Below, piece after piece: positions 7,786-14,127 of a stretch of 17,001 nt of DNA (the stretch's first letter is position 1; every line of letters begins with the position of its first letter). Made by a program: the position numbers and the translations under genes. This stretch comes from CAZALT01 sp964485515 (GTDB lineage Bacteria; Actinomycetota; Acidimicrobiia; Acidimicrobiales; Acidimicrobilacustridaceae), in the NCBI GenBank assembly GCA_964485515.1, contig CAZALT010000071.1, positions 1 to 17,001 of the forward strand, written 5' to 3'. The notes beneath the pieces were generated by a model. That model made no database searches, had not been told where the DNA came from, and saw nothing but the letters and a program-made list of their open reading frames with translations.

Positions 7786-8319
7786 ATGGCCGCTCCCGAG
7801 TACGTCCCGAAGTCCAGCGCCGACCACCGCCGTGTGTACGAGTCGCCGCCCGCCGATCCCGAGACGTGGGTCGCCGACCGTCCGGCCGAGATCCCCGGGC
7901 GTCAGCCTGCGGGTGCCCGGTTCGGCAACCAGGGCCCGGACCAGGGCTTCGCCATCAAGCTCGCCAACCAGTTCAAGGGTCGCCTTGTGCTCACCCCCGG
8001 CGAGCACGAGGCCGATGCCATCTCGGGCTGCGTCCAGGTGGCCAACAAGCGGGCGTCGATCTTCGGACGGGCCCCGATGATCCACGACCTCACGATGGCC
8101 TTCACGCTGTTCGGCTTCCTCACCGAGGCCGACCCCTCGCTGGTCGAGCTGCGCAAGCGCTACTTCGCCGCCGCCCACCTCCCCGCGCACTACACCGAGC
8201 GTCGCGAGATCGCCGCCCTCGTCCCCGGCGAGACGCTGCGCCTGACGATGGCGGAGTTCAAGCGGATCGCCGACGCGGATCCCACGCGGGCCAAGCTCCT
8301 CGCCCTCGCCTCGGCCTGA
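7786..8319 (+). CDS. unrecognised 177-aa protein
   Basis: I do not recognise this family. The 177-aa product looks soluble, with no signal peptide or membrane segment. The first ~45 residues are polar and Pro-rich, and the core (FGNQGPDQGFAIKLANQF, then GEHEADAISGCVQVANKRAS and LTMAFTLFGFLTEA) looks like a compact alpha-helical domain. Codon use matches its neighbours and the frame has strong third-position GC, which supports it being real. The ATG at 7786 follows a TAGAGT box by 9 nt with no ribosome-binding site. It is monocistronic, between the AcpH-like gene and a convergent L,D-transpeptidase. No function is proposed. Confidence 0.75.
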   Translation: MAAPEYVPKSSADHRRVYESPPADPETWVADRPAEIPGRQPAGARFGNQGPDQGFAIKLANQFKGRLVLTPGEHEADAISGCVQVANKRASIFGRAPMIHDLTMAFTLFGFLTEADPSLVELRKRYFAAAHLPAHYTERREIAALVPGETLRLTMAEFKRIADADPTRAKLLALASA

Positions 8320-8334
8320 CGGGATCGGGCCGGG

Positions 8335-8389
8335 CTTGCGGGTGGGCTGGCCTACTTGCGGCTGGCCTACTTGCGGGTGGGCTGGCCTA
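8335..8389. repeat. three tandem repeats between convergent genes
   Basis: The units are 8335-8354 (CTTGCGGGTGGGCTGGCCTA), 8355-8369 (the same with GTGGG missing) and 8370-8389 (identical to the first). On the minus strand each unit begins with TAG, and the third supplies the stop codon of the L,D-transpeptidase. The array fills most of the gap between the two convergent genes. Confidence 0.85.
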
Positions 8390-9301
8390 TTCGACGATGT
8401 CGATGGGGGTGCCGGCGGGCAGCTGCTCGGCCAGCTGGGTCACGACCTCGTTCGGCATGCGCACGCACCCGTTGGACGCCGCGCTCCCCAGCAGATCGGG
8501 TTGGTTGGTGCCGTGGAACGCGATGACGGGCAGACCGCCGTCGAACAGGTCGAGCGTCTCGGAGTAGGCGTTCGTCGGCAAGAGGTTGGGACCGTACGAG
8601 CCGCCCGGGTTGACGCCGGCTTCCGCCGCGGTGAGCACCTCGTTGATGTAGATGTGGCCGAGTGGTGTCGGCGTGGCGTCCTTGCCGACCACGACCGCGG
8701 TGTCGGCGATGACGGTGTCACCCCGGTACACGGTGAGGTGGCGATCTGAGATGTCGAGGGTGCCGTGGAAGTCGTGCTCGCTGAGGGTCACGTCGCTCGC
8801 CCGCACCCAGCCCTCGGAGCCGTTGGGTCGGGCGGGGAGCAGGACCTTGATCCAGTCGCCATCCTCGGCGGTGACCACCAGCACGAGCGGCTTGTCGTTG
8901 TAGGTCGGGTTGTCGAACGTGTAGCCGGTCTCGGTCTTGGCCGACCCGGCCGAGTTCAGACCGAAGCGGGGGATCGGTTGGGCTTGGGTGGCGACGCCGC
9001 CCGTGCGCAGCGATGCGGGCTGTGCTCGGGGTCCTGCCGTGGTCGTTGTGGCTCCCGGATCGGCCGGCTTGTCGGTGAACACCTCGATGGCGGGCACCAC
9101 CACGGTGGCGACCGTGGTGATGTGCGGGTCGGGTGCCTCCGTGGTGGCCGTGGCCCGCAGGTCGTCGCCCGAGATGGCGTAGCCGGCCCCGGCGTCGGAG
9201 GAGCCTCCACAGGCCGCGGCCAGGATGGCGAGCGTCGCCACGACGAGGGTGGCGCAGGCCCGGCGAGCTGACGAAGGCGACCGACGGAGGGGGGTGGACA
9301 T
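8387..9301 (-). CDS. lipoprotein L,D-transpeptidase (YkuD)
   Basis: L,D-transpeptidases make 3-3 cross-links in peptidoglycan or attach proteins to it outside the membrane. The 304-aa product has an N-terminal signal with a lipobox LAAAC, predicting lipidation of Cys31 and anchoring to the outer face of the membrane. A Thr/Pro-rich linker (about 45-100) leads to an SH3-like stretch (YNDKPLVLVVTAEDGDWIKV) and the YkuD domain from about 175. The catalytic block has His263 in AFHGTNQP and Cys279 in SAASNGCVRM. I chose the ATG at 9301 because it gives a compact signal peptide and lies 8 nt behind a TACGCT box; a start at 9337 would add 12 residues and is less likely. It is divergent from gltX. 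Confidence 0.92.
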   Translation of the reverse strand: MSTPLRRSPSSARRACATLVVATLAILAAACGGSSDAGAGYAISGDDLRATATTEAPDPHITTVATVVVPAIEVFTDKPADPGATTTTAGPRAQPASLRTGGVATQAQPIPRFGLNSAGSAKTETGYTFDNPTYNDKPLVLVVTAEDGDWIKVLLPARPNGSEGWVRASDVTLSEHDFHGTLDISDRHLTVYRGDTVIADTAVVVGKDATPTPLGHIYINEVLTAAEAGVNPGGSYGPNLLPTNAYSETLDLFDGGLPVIAFHGTNQPDLLGSAASNGCVRMPNEVVTQLAEQLPAGTPIDIVE

Positions 9302-9309
9302 CGTGCGAG

Positions 9310-9356
9310 AGCGTAGTGGCGGGCGATCGGGGTGCACACCGCGGGACCGTTACGAT
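9310..9356. promoter_or_regulatory. divergent promoters of the L,D-transpeptidase and gltX
   Basis: The 61-bp gap holds TACGCT on the minus strand (9310-9315), 8 nt before the transpeptidase ATG, and TACGAT on the plus strand (9351-9356), 6 nt before the gltX GTG. Both spacings put the transcription start at or beside the start codon, as in leaderless actinobacterial genes. No good -35 box is seen for either. Confidence 0.5.
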
Positions 9357-9362
9357 GACCCC

Positions 9363-10775
9363 GTGCCTGACGTCCCCGTTCGTGTCCGCTTCGCTCCCGC
9401 TCCCACGGGGTACCTCCACATCGGTGGTGCCCGCACAGCGCTGTTCAACTGGATCTTCGCCCGCCAGAACGGGGGAGAGCTGGTCCTGCGCATCGAGGAC
9501 ACCGACGCCGAGCGCAGCCGCCCAGAGCTGATCGAGGTCATCTACCGGGCCCTCGAATGGTTGGGCATCGACTGGGACGGCACGCCGGTGCACCAGTCCG
9601 ACCGGGGTCACCTCTACCAGGAAGCCGCCGAGAAGCTCCTCGCCGACGGGCGGGCCTACTGGTGCTCGTGCTCACCCGACGACGTCAAGGCCCGCCACGA
9701 GGCCCGCGGCGGCAAGCCCGGCTACGACGGCCACTGCCGCGACCTCGGGCTCGGGCCAGGACCGGGCCACGTCGTGCGCTTCCGCACTCCCGACGAGGGC
9801 ACCACCGCGTTCGACGACGTCATCCGGGGTCACATCAGCTTCGACAACGCCGAGCTCGAGGACTTCGTCATCGTGCGGGCCAGCGGTGTTCCGCTGTTCC
9901 TCGTGGCCAACGCGGTGGACGACGCGGAGATGGGCATCACCCACGTCATCCGGGGTGAGGACCTCATCAACGTCACGCCCAAGGTGCTGCTGCTGCGCGA
10001 CGCGCTGGGCATCACCGAGCGGCCGGTGTTCGCCCACCTGCCCCTCATCGTCAACGAGCAACGCAAGAAGCTGTCCAAGCGGCGCGACGACGTCTCCATG
10101 GGCGACTACATCGACCGTGGCTACCTCCCCGAGGCGATGGCCAACTACCTGGCGTTGCTGGGCTGGGGTCCGCGCGACGACATCGAGATCCGGCCCATGC
10201 TCGAGATCATCGATCAGTTCCGTCTCGAAGACGTCAACTCGGCCAGCGCCTTCTTCGACCTCAAGAAGCTGGCCCACATCAACGGCGAGTACATCCGGGC
10301 GCTGTCGATGCCGCAGTTCGTCGACGCGTCGTCGCCCTGGCTGTTGGGCGCCGCGCCGTGGCCAGCCGAGCGCTTCCATGCCACCACCTTCGAGGCGATC
10401 GCCCCCGAGGTGCAGACCCGGGTGGCCACGCTCTCCGAGGTGCCGGGCTACGTCGACTTCTTGTTCCTGGAGACCCCCGACTACGACGACAGGTCGTGGG
10501 AGAAGGCCATGGCCAAGAACCCGGAGGACGCGGCGGCCGTGCTCGACGCGGTGACCGCGGAGTACGCCGAGGTCGACTGGTCCAGCGACGCGCTCATGGC
10601 GGTCATATCCGCGGTGGGCGAGCGGCTCGAGCTCCCGAAGAAGCAGTGGCAGGCTCCGGTGCGCATCGCGGTGACCGGTCGCAGCGTCGGTCCGCCCTTG
10701 GGGCAGTCGCTCGAGCTGCTCGGACGTGAGGAGACGCTGCGACGCCTGGCGATCGCCCGCAGCCGAATCGGATGA
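9363..10775 (+). CDS. gltX: glutamyl-tRNA synthetase
   Basis: GltX charges tRNA-Glu with glutamate; in organisms lacking GlnRS it also charges tRNA-Gln. The 470-aa class I synthetase has FAPAPTGYLHIGGART with the HIGH-equivalent HIGG at 19-22, the KMSKS-equivalent KLSKR at 236-240, and a zinc-binding set Cys101, Cys103, Tyr121 and Cys125, matching the E. coli pattern as I recall it. The C-terminal anticodon-binding part runs from about 330. The GTG at 9363 starts six residues before the conserved RVRFAPAPTG and follows TACGAT by 6 nt, so it may be leaderless. tRNA-Gln and tRNA-Glu lie about 0.8-1 kb downstream. Its stop overlaps a mini-ORF as ATGA. Confidence 0.95.
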   Translation: MPDVPVRVRFAPAPTGYLHIGGARTALFNWIFARQNGGELVLRIEDTDAERSRPELIEVIYRALEWLGIDWDGTPVHQSDRGHLYQEAAEKLLADGRAYWCSCSPDDVKARHEARGGKPGYDGHCRDLGLGPGPGHVVRFRTPDEGTTAFDDVIRGHISFDNAELEDFVIVRASGVPLFLVANAVDDAEMGITHVIRGEDLINVTPKVLLLRDALGITERPVFAHLPLIVNEQRKKLSKRRDDVSMGDYIDRGYLPEAMANYLALLGWGPRDDIEIRPMLEIIDQFRLEDVNSASAFFDLKKLAHINGEYIRALSMPQFVDASSPWLLGAAPWPAERFHATTFEAIAPEVQTRVATLSEVPGYVDFLFLETPDYDDRSWEKAMAKNPEDAAAVLDAVTAEYAEVDWSSDALMAVISAVGERLELPKKQWQAPVRIAVTGRSVGPPLGQSLELLGREETLRRLAIARSRIG

Positions 10776-10798
10776 CCGCGCCCTTCGTCGGCCCGTGA
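10772..10798 (+). CDS. mini-ORF bridging gltX and ydcF
   Basis: ATG at 10772 overlaps the gltX stop (ATGA). The ORF encodes MTAPFVGP and stops at a TGA (10796-10798) that overlaps the GTG start of the YdcF-like gene (GTGA). The eight codons could carry reinitiating ribosomes from gltX to ydcF. It may equally be a coincidence of common overlap sequences. Confidence 0.35.
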   Translation: MTAPFVGP

Positions 10799-11397
10799 TC
10801 ACGCTGGTCAAGTTGGCGCTGCGCCTCGTCCTGCTCGTCGTCGCCCTCACCATCGTGTACGTGGGCGTGACCTTCCTCCAGGTGTGGTCCGATTCGCGAC
10901 GCGACGAGGCCAAGCCGTCGAGCACCATCGTCGTGATGGGTGCGGCTCAGTGGGACGGGGTGCCGTCGCCGGTGTTCAGGACGCGCCTGGACCACGCCGT
11001 CGAGCTCTACGACCAGGGCATGGCCGACGCCATCGTGGTCACCGGCGGCAAGCAGGTCGGTGATCGGGTGACCCAGGGACAGGCCGCGGCTACCTATCTC
11101 CGAGAGCAGGGGGTCCCGGAGGCGGCGATCGAGGTCGAGGTCGACGGCACCAACAGCTTCGAAGAGCTGTCGGCCGCGGCGCTCATCGTGCACAACGCTG
11201 GCCGTTCACCCGACGTGCTCATCGTGACCGATCCCTACCACGCCAAGCGGGTGAGCCAGATCGCCTCCGAGGTCGGCATGCGCGCGTCGGTGTCGCCGAC
11301 CGATGCGGCGACGAGCATGCGTCAGCTGGCCAAGGAGACCGTGGCGGTCTCGCTCGGCCGCATCGTCGGCTACCGCCGCCTGGCGAACTGGTCCTGA
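10795..11397 (+). CDS. YdcF/SanA family membrane protein (DUF218)
   Basis: YdcF/SanA-family proteins are envelope-linked with a Rossmann-like DUF218 domain; SanA affects vancomycin resistance in enterobacteria, but the activity is poorly defined. The 200-aa product has one N-terminal membrane segment (about residues 5-27) and then the DUF218 core: VVMGAAQWDGVPSPVFRTRL, VVTGGKQVGDRVTQGQAA, GTNSFEELSAAA and IVTDPYHAKRV. The GTG at 10795 places the membrane segment right at the N-terminus; an upstream in-frame ATG at 10726 would overlap gltX by 50 bp and add charged sequence. It is probably co-transcribed with gltX. The second 48-bp palindrome follows 30 bp after the stop. Confidence 0.88.
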   Translation: MITLVKLALRLVLLVVALTIVYVGVTFLQVWSDSRRDEAKPSSTIVVMGAAQWDGVPSPVFRTRLDHAVELYDQGMADAIVVTGGKQVGDRVTQGQAAATYLREQGVPEAAIEVEVDGTNSFEELSAAALIVHNAGRSPDVLIVTDPYHAKRVSQIASEVGMRASVSPTDAATSMRQLAKETVAVSLGRIVGYRRLANWS

Positions 11398-11427
11398 CCC
11401 GAACCGCATTCCCGACGAACAGCGCTG

Positions 11428-11475
11428 AACTGGCTGGGAAGACCGGGTCCATTCGGCGTATCTGCCCAGCCAGTA
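11428..11475. repeat. 48-bp palindromic element, copy 2
   Basis: ACTGGCTGGG (11429-11438) pairs perfectly with CCCAGCCAGT (11465-11474), with AGA/TCT and CCG/CGG pairs inside. Relative to copy 1 (7001-7048) one stem pair has changed from T-A to A-T and a G-T pair has become G-C, so pairing is kept while sequence changes. It lies downstream of a plus-strand gene in the same orientation as copy 1. Confidence 0.8.
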
Positions 11476-11529
11476 CGCGGGTTGGCGGTGGGCGCGGGTT
11501 CCGGTTTTCCCCGACCGGGTCGTACCTCG

Positions 11530-11535
11530 TAAGGT
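11530..11535 (+). promoter_or_regulatory. tRNA-Gln promoter -10 box
   Basis: TAAGGT is followed directly by GTCCGCCTGC, nearly the same as the sequence after the tRNA-Glu -10 box. Upstream at the right distance is only a T-rich stretch (TTTTCC, 11505-11510) as a poor -35. Transcription would start about 47 nt before the mature tRNA. Confidence 0.4.
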
Positions 11536-11588
11536 GTCCGCCTGCCCGTGCGGTCCGCAGCTCGCTGCCGACCCCGGGGGGCACCCAT

Positions 11589-11660
11589 TCGGGGGTGGTG
11601 TAATTGGTAACACAGCTGGTTCTGGTCCAGTCGTTGGGGGTTCGAGTCCTCCCCCCCGAG
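11589..11660 (+). tRNA. tRNA-Gln(CTG)
   Basis: The cloverleaf is complete. The acceptor TCGGGGG pairs with CCCCCGA over 7 bp, and the D stem is GTGT/ACAC with an AATTGGTA loop. The anticodon stem is GCTGG/CCAGT with loop TTCTGGT, giving anticodon CTG at 11622-11624, and the T arm is GGGGG-TTCGAGT-CCTCC. The discriminator is G11660. The 3' CCA is not encoded. It reads CAG codons. Confidence 0.95.
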
Positions 11661-11676
11661 CAAGAGCAGTGAGCGC

Positions 11677-11698
11677 AAGCCCCGGTTCGCCGGGGCTT
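11677..11698 (+). terminator. terminator after tRNA-Gln
   Basis: AAGCCCCGG (11677-11685) and CCGGGGCTT (11690-11698) form a 9-bp perfect stem capped by a TTCG tetraloop, 16 nt past the tRNA. The run-out is short and only moderately T-rich. Confidence 0.75.
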
Positions 11699-11733
11699 CG
11701 TCGCGCTTGGCGGCCGCGGTCCACGATCCCACT

Positions 11734-11762
11734 TTGGCCCGTATTGATCCGGCCGCTACAGT
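11734..11762 (+). promoter_or_regulatory. tRNA-Glu promoter
   Basis: TTGGCC (11734-11739) and TACAGT (11757-11762) are separated by exactly 17 bp. Directly after it, GTCCGCT (11763-11769) and AGCGGAC (11777-11783) make a 7-bp dyad that spans the expected start site and ends 2 nt before the tRNA. Confidence 0.65.
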
Positions 11763-11785
11763 GTCCGCTCTGCGCAAGCGGACCT

Positions 11786-11861
11786 GCCCCGTTCGTCTAG
11801 CGGCCTAGGACACCGGCCTCTCACGCCGGCAACACGGGTTCAAATCCCGTACGGGGTACCA
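11786..11861 (+). tRNA. tRNA-Glu(CTC)
   Basis: The acceptor GCCCCGT pairs with ACGGGGT (one G-U). The anticodon arm is CCGGC-CTCTCAC-GCCGG, giving anticodon CTC for GAG codons. The T arm is ACGGG-TTCAAAT-CCCGT. The discriminator is A11858 and the 3' CCA is encoded (11859-11861), unlike the tRNA-Gln next to it. Length is 76 nt with CCA. Confidence 0.95.
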
Positions 11862-11878
11862 ACCAGCAGCACGATCAC

Positions 11879-11902
11879 CGCCCCGGCTCATCGGCCGGGG
11901 CG
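11879..11902 (+). terminator. terminator after tRNA-Glu
   Basis: CGCCCCGGC (11879-11887) and GCCGGGGCG (11894-11902) form a perfect 9-bp stem with a TCATCG loop, 17 nt after the tRNA. The following sequence is TC-rich with no long T-run. Confidence 0.7.
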
Positions 11903-11953
11903 TCGTCGTCTTCGGCTTCGGGACGGGAAGCCCGTGCGATCGGCGCCGTTCTG

Positions 11954-11990
11954 GCGTAGATCTGGTTCGCATTGCGGGAGAGATCTACGC
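11954..11990. promoter_or_regulatory. 10-bp inverted repeat, 17-nt spacer
   Basis: GCGTAGATCT (11954-11963) and AGATCTACGC (11981-11990) are exact inverted repeats. AATTTT follows on the plus strand, so it might be a terminator, but the 17-nt loop is long. It lies about 90 bp before the 413-aa gene and could also be an operator. Confidence 0.5.
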
Positions 11991-12018
11991 AATTTTCGGG
12001 GTGGCGGGCGACGACAGC

Positions 12019-12057
12019 GGTTGACCCCATTGCCTGACACCTGTCAACCTTTCGGTT
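12019..12057. promoter_or_regulatory. nested dyads in the 413-aa gene promoter
   Basis: GGTTGAC (12019-12025) and GTCAACC (12043-12049) are exact inverted repeats with a 17-nt spacer. TGACA-CC-TGTCA (12035-12046) and AACC-TTTC-GGTT (12046-12057) lie within or beside them. TTGACC (12021-12026) could be a -35 box with a weak CAACCT -10 at 12045-12050, so a bound protein would sit on the promoter. Confidence 0.5.
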
Positions 12058-12082
12058 CCGTCTCGACAACCGGGGGTTCGCC

Positions 12083-13324
12083 ATGGAGCTGCGTGGTCTC
12101 TACGACCTGACGCGCGAGGAGCTCGCGCTGCTCGTGCGGGAGTACCTGCTCGACGGCCACCTCATCGATCGGGCCGGCATGCCGTACCTCATCAGCACCT
12201 GGGGCCGCGACGTCATGGCGCAGATCGCCATCGACGAGTGGATGGGGGCGAGTCCCGTCTACACGAAGCGCATGCAGCGGGCGCTCGGCTACGAGGACGA
12301 CTCCGTCGAGACGATGTTCAAGGGCCTGCACTTCGACATCGGCTCGCCACCCCAGTTCCTCGACTTCCGGCTCAAGGTGATCGACCACGACAACGGCGAG
12401 TTCTGGCTCGACCACTGCGGTGCGCTCATGGACGTCGAGCCGATGGGTGAGGACTACACCTTCGCCATGTGCCACGACATCGAGGACCCCACCTTCGACG
12501 CCACGGCCATCGCCACCAACAGCCGCATGCAGGTGCGCCCCATCCACCGTCCACCTCGCAGCCCGGCCGATCGGCACCCGCACTGCCACTGGACGGTCAA
12601 GATCGACGACGAGCACCCGGAGCTCCCGGTACCCGCCGAGGCCGCCCACGTCGGAGCGCTGGAGGGAGCGTCCATCGAGCTGTCACCCATCGACACCTCC
12701 GATGAAGGTTGGTCGGCATACGACTTCACCGTCCTCGAGGACATGGTCTACGCCGAGTGGTCTCGCTCGGCACTCGTCCGCATCGCCGAGGAGATCAGCC
12801 TCCAGGGCCAGCTGCTGGCGCTGGCGTTCAAAGCCGCGGTCGCCAAGCACACCGACGACGAGACGCAGATCGCCGACCTGCTGCGCAAGCAGTTCACGGG
12901 AGTCGCCGGGCTGACTGCGCAGCGCCTCAAGGCGCACCTGGGTCTCGGCGACTCGCTCGACGACCTCGCCCAGGTGCTCAAGCTGCATCCGGGACTCGGC
13001 CCCCAGCAGTACGTGCAGGCGCACATCGAGCTGGGCGACCGACTTCTCGTGCGGCTCCCCACGTCCTCGCCGGCCGTCGCCGACGGCGGGTGGCTGTCGA
13101 CCGTCGACGCCGACCACCTCGAGCCGATCGATGCGATCGCGTGGGCGATCGATCCCCGGTTCCGCGGTGACGTGATCTCCGACGGCGACGAGCTCGTCAT
13201 CGAGATCGTCATGGCCGACGAGCCGGCCGGCCAGCCCGAGCCGGTCACCATGGCCAACTTCAGCACGGGCGCGAACTGGGAGTTCGAGGATCGGGGAACC
13301 CCCGTCCAGGTGCGCATCGGCTGA
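12083..13324 (+). CDS. unrecognised 413-aa protein with His/Cys clusters
   Basis: I do not recognise this family. The 413-aa product has no signal peptide or membrane segment and should be cytosolic. Its N-terminal part begins ELRGLYDLTREELALLVREY. Three His/Cys clusters lie in the middle: LDHCG (His111, Cys112), MCHDIED (Cys130, His131) and HPHCHW (His165, His167, Cys168, His169), with His155 nearby. That spacing suggests a metal or cofactor site, which is inference. A helical stretch (about 225-300) and a beta-rich C-terminus follow. The ATG at 12083 follows GGGGG by 6 nt. It has inverted repeats upstream and converges with a tetR gene 19 bp after its stop, so that regulator may control it. 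Confidence 0.85.
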   Translation: MELRGLYDLTREELALLVREYLLDGHLIDRAGMPYLISTWGRDVMAQIAIDEWMGASPVYTKRMQRALGYEDDSVETMFKGLHFDIGSPPQFLDFRLKVIDHDNGEFWLDHCGALMDVEPMGEDYTFAMCHDIEDPTFDATAIATNSRMQVRPIHRPPRSPADRHPHCHWTVKIDDEHPELPVPAEAAHVGALEGASIELSPIDTSDEGWSAYDFTVLEDMVYAEWSRSALVRIAEEISLQGQLLALAFKAAVAKHTDDETQIADLLRKQFTGVAGLTAQRLKAHLGLGDSLDDLAQVLKLHPGLGPQQYVQAHIELGDRLLVRLPTSSPAVADGGWLSTVDADHLEPIDAIAWAIDPRFRGDVISDGDELVIEIVMADEPAGQPEPVTMANFSTGANWEFEDRGTPVQVRIG

Positions 13325-13343
13325 CGGGAGCGACCAGCGTCGG

Positions 13344-13958
13344 TCAGCCTTCGGAGCTGAGCAACCGGGCCGCGGTGGCCATGCGCTCGACGACCTCGCT
13401 GAACCGGAAGTAGCCCATCCCGGCCTGGAGCATGGCGCCGCTGAAGGTCAACAGCAGCGTGTCGGCGCCGTCCGAGTCGGCATCGGGGCCGAGGGCATCG
13501 TGGATGGTTCGAACCAGGTGACCGCCGACCGCGTCTCGCAGGCGGACCACCGTCGCATCGGCATCCGCTGACAGCAGTGCGGCCAGCGCGGCCCGGGAGA
13601 GGGCGGGCTCGCGGTCGAACAGCAGCGCGTGATCAGCGAGGGCCTCGGCGATGCGCTCGGAGGTCGGCCGGGACAAGTCCGGTGGCGGTGAGGTGAGCGA
13701 GCTCAGCTGGTGCCAGAACACCGTGGCCACCAACTGCTCCTTCGACGAGAAGTAGGCATACGCCGTCGTGTGGGTGACACCGGCGCGGGTGGCGACGAGG
13801 CGGACCGTGAGCGTGTCGTAGCCGTCCTCGCGGATGAGGTCGAGCGCGGCGTCGAGCAGCGCCGTGAAGGTGGCCAGCTGCCGCGGGGTCAGCTCGCGAC
13901 GAGTCGCGGGGGCGGCCACCGCCGGATCATCCGCGTGATCGACACCGACGTCGGCCAT
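13344..13958 (-). CDS. TetR family transcriptional regulator
   Basis: This 204-aa TetR regulator has the N-terminal helix-turn-helix domain at about 24-80, with ALDLIREDGYDTLTVRLV, then ATRAGVTHTTAYAYFSSKEQL as the recognition region. The C-terminal ligand-binding and dimer domain is helical and not tied to a known ligand. The ATG at 13958 lies 6 nt behind a TAGCGT box (13965-13970), so it may be leaderless. It is divergent from the secreted-protein gene at 14128 and convergent with the 413-aa gene. A 20-bp inverted repeat just upstream at 13983-14002 is a candidate operator through which it could repress itself. Confidence 0.92.
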   Translation of the reverse strand: MADVGVDHADDPAVAAPATRRELTPRQLATFTALLDAALDLIREDGYDTLTVRLVATRAGVTHTTAYAYFSSKEQLVATVFWHQLSSLTSPPPDLSRPTSERIAEALADHALLFDREPALSRAALAALLSADADATVVRLRDAVGGHLVRTIHDALGPDADSDGADTLLLTFSGAMLQAGMGYFRFSEVVERMATAARLLSSEG

Positions 13959-13982
13959 CCGCCGACGCTACCGCAGCGCGCC

Positions 13983-14002
13983 AACCTGACCACGAGCAGG
14001 TT
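13983..14002. promoter_or_regulatory. candidate TetR operator
   Basis: AACCTG (13983-13988) and CAGGTT (13997-14002) are exact inverted repeats around 8 bp. The site lies 24 bp before the tetR ATG, overlaps the likely -35 zone of tetR and is in the gap shared with the secreted-protein gene. The length suits a TetR operator; no binding evidence is available. Confidence 0.45.
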
Positions 14003-14127
14003 ACGTGCGCCCACGCATGCCAGGCCCGGTCGATCGCGGGCCCCGGTGCCGTCCTGGCCGGGGTCTCCCGGCTAGCGTCTTCGGAGCTCACGCTGCCGAT
14101 CGGCAGCCGATCTTGGGAGATCCATCT

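Noticed and set aside
6301..8190. 629-aa minus-strand ORF
   Set aside because: It is antisense to cimA and two other genes and shows no domain; third-position GC favours the plus strand.
11534..11800. 88-aa ORF across tRNA-Gln
   Set aside because: It runs through a complete tRNA and terminator and is not coding.
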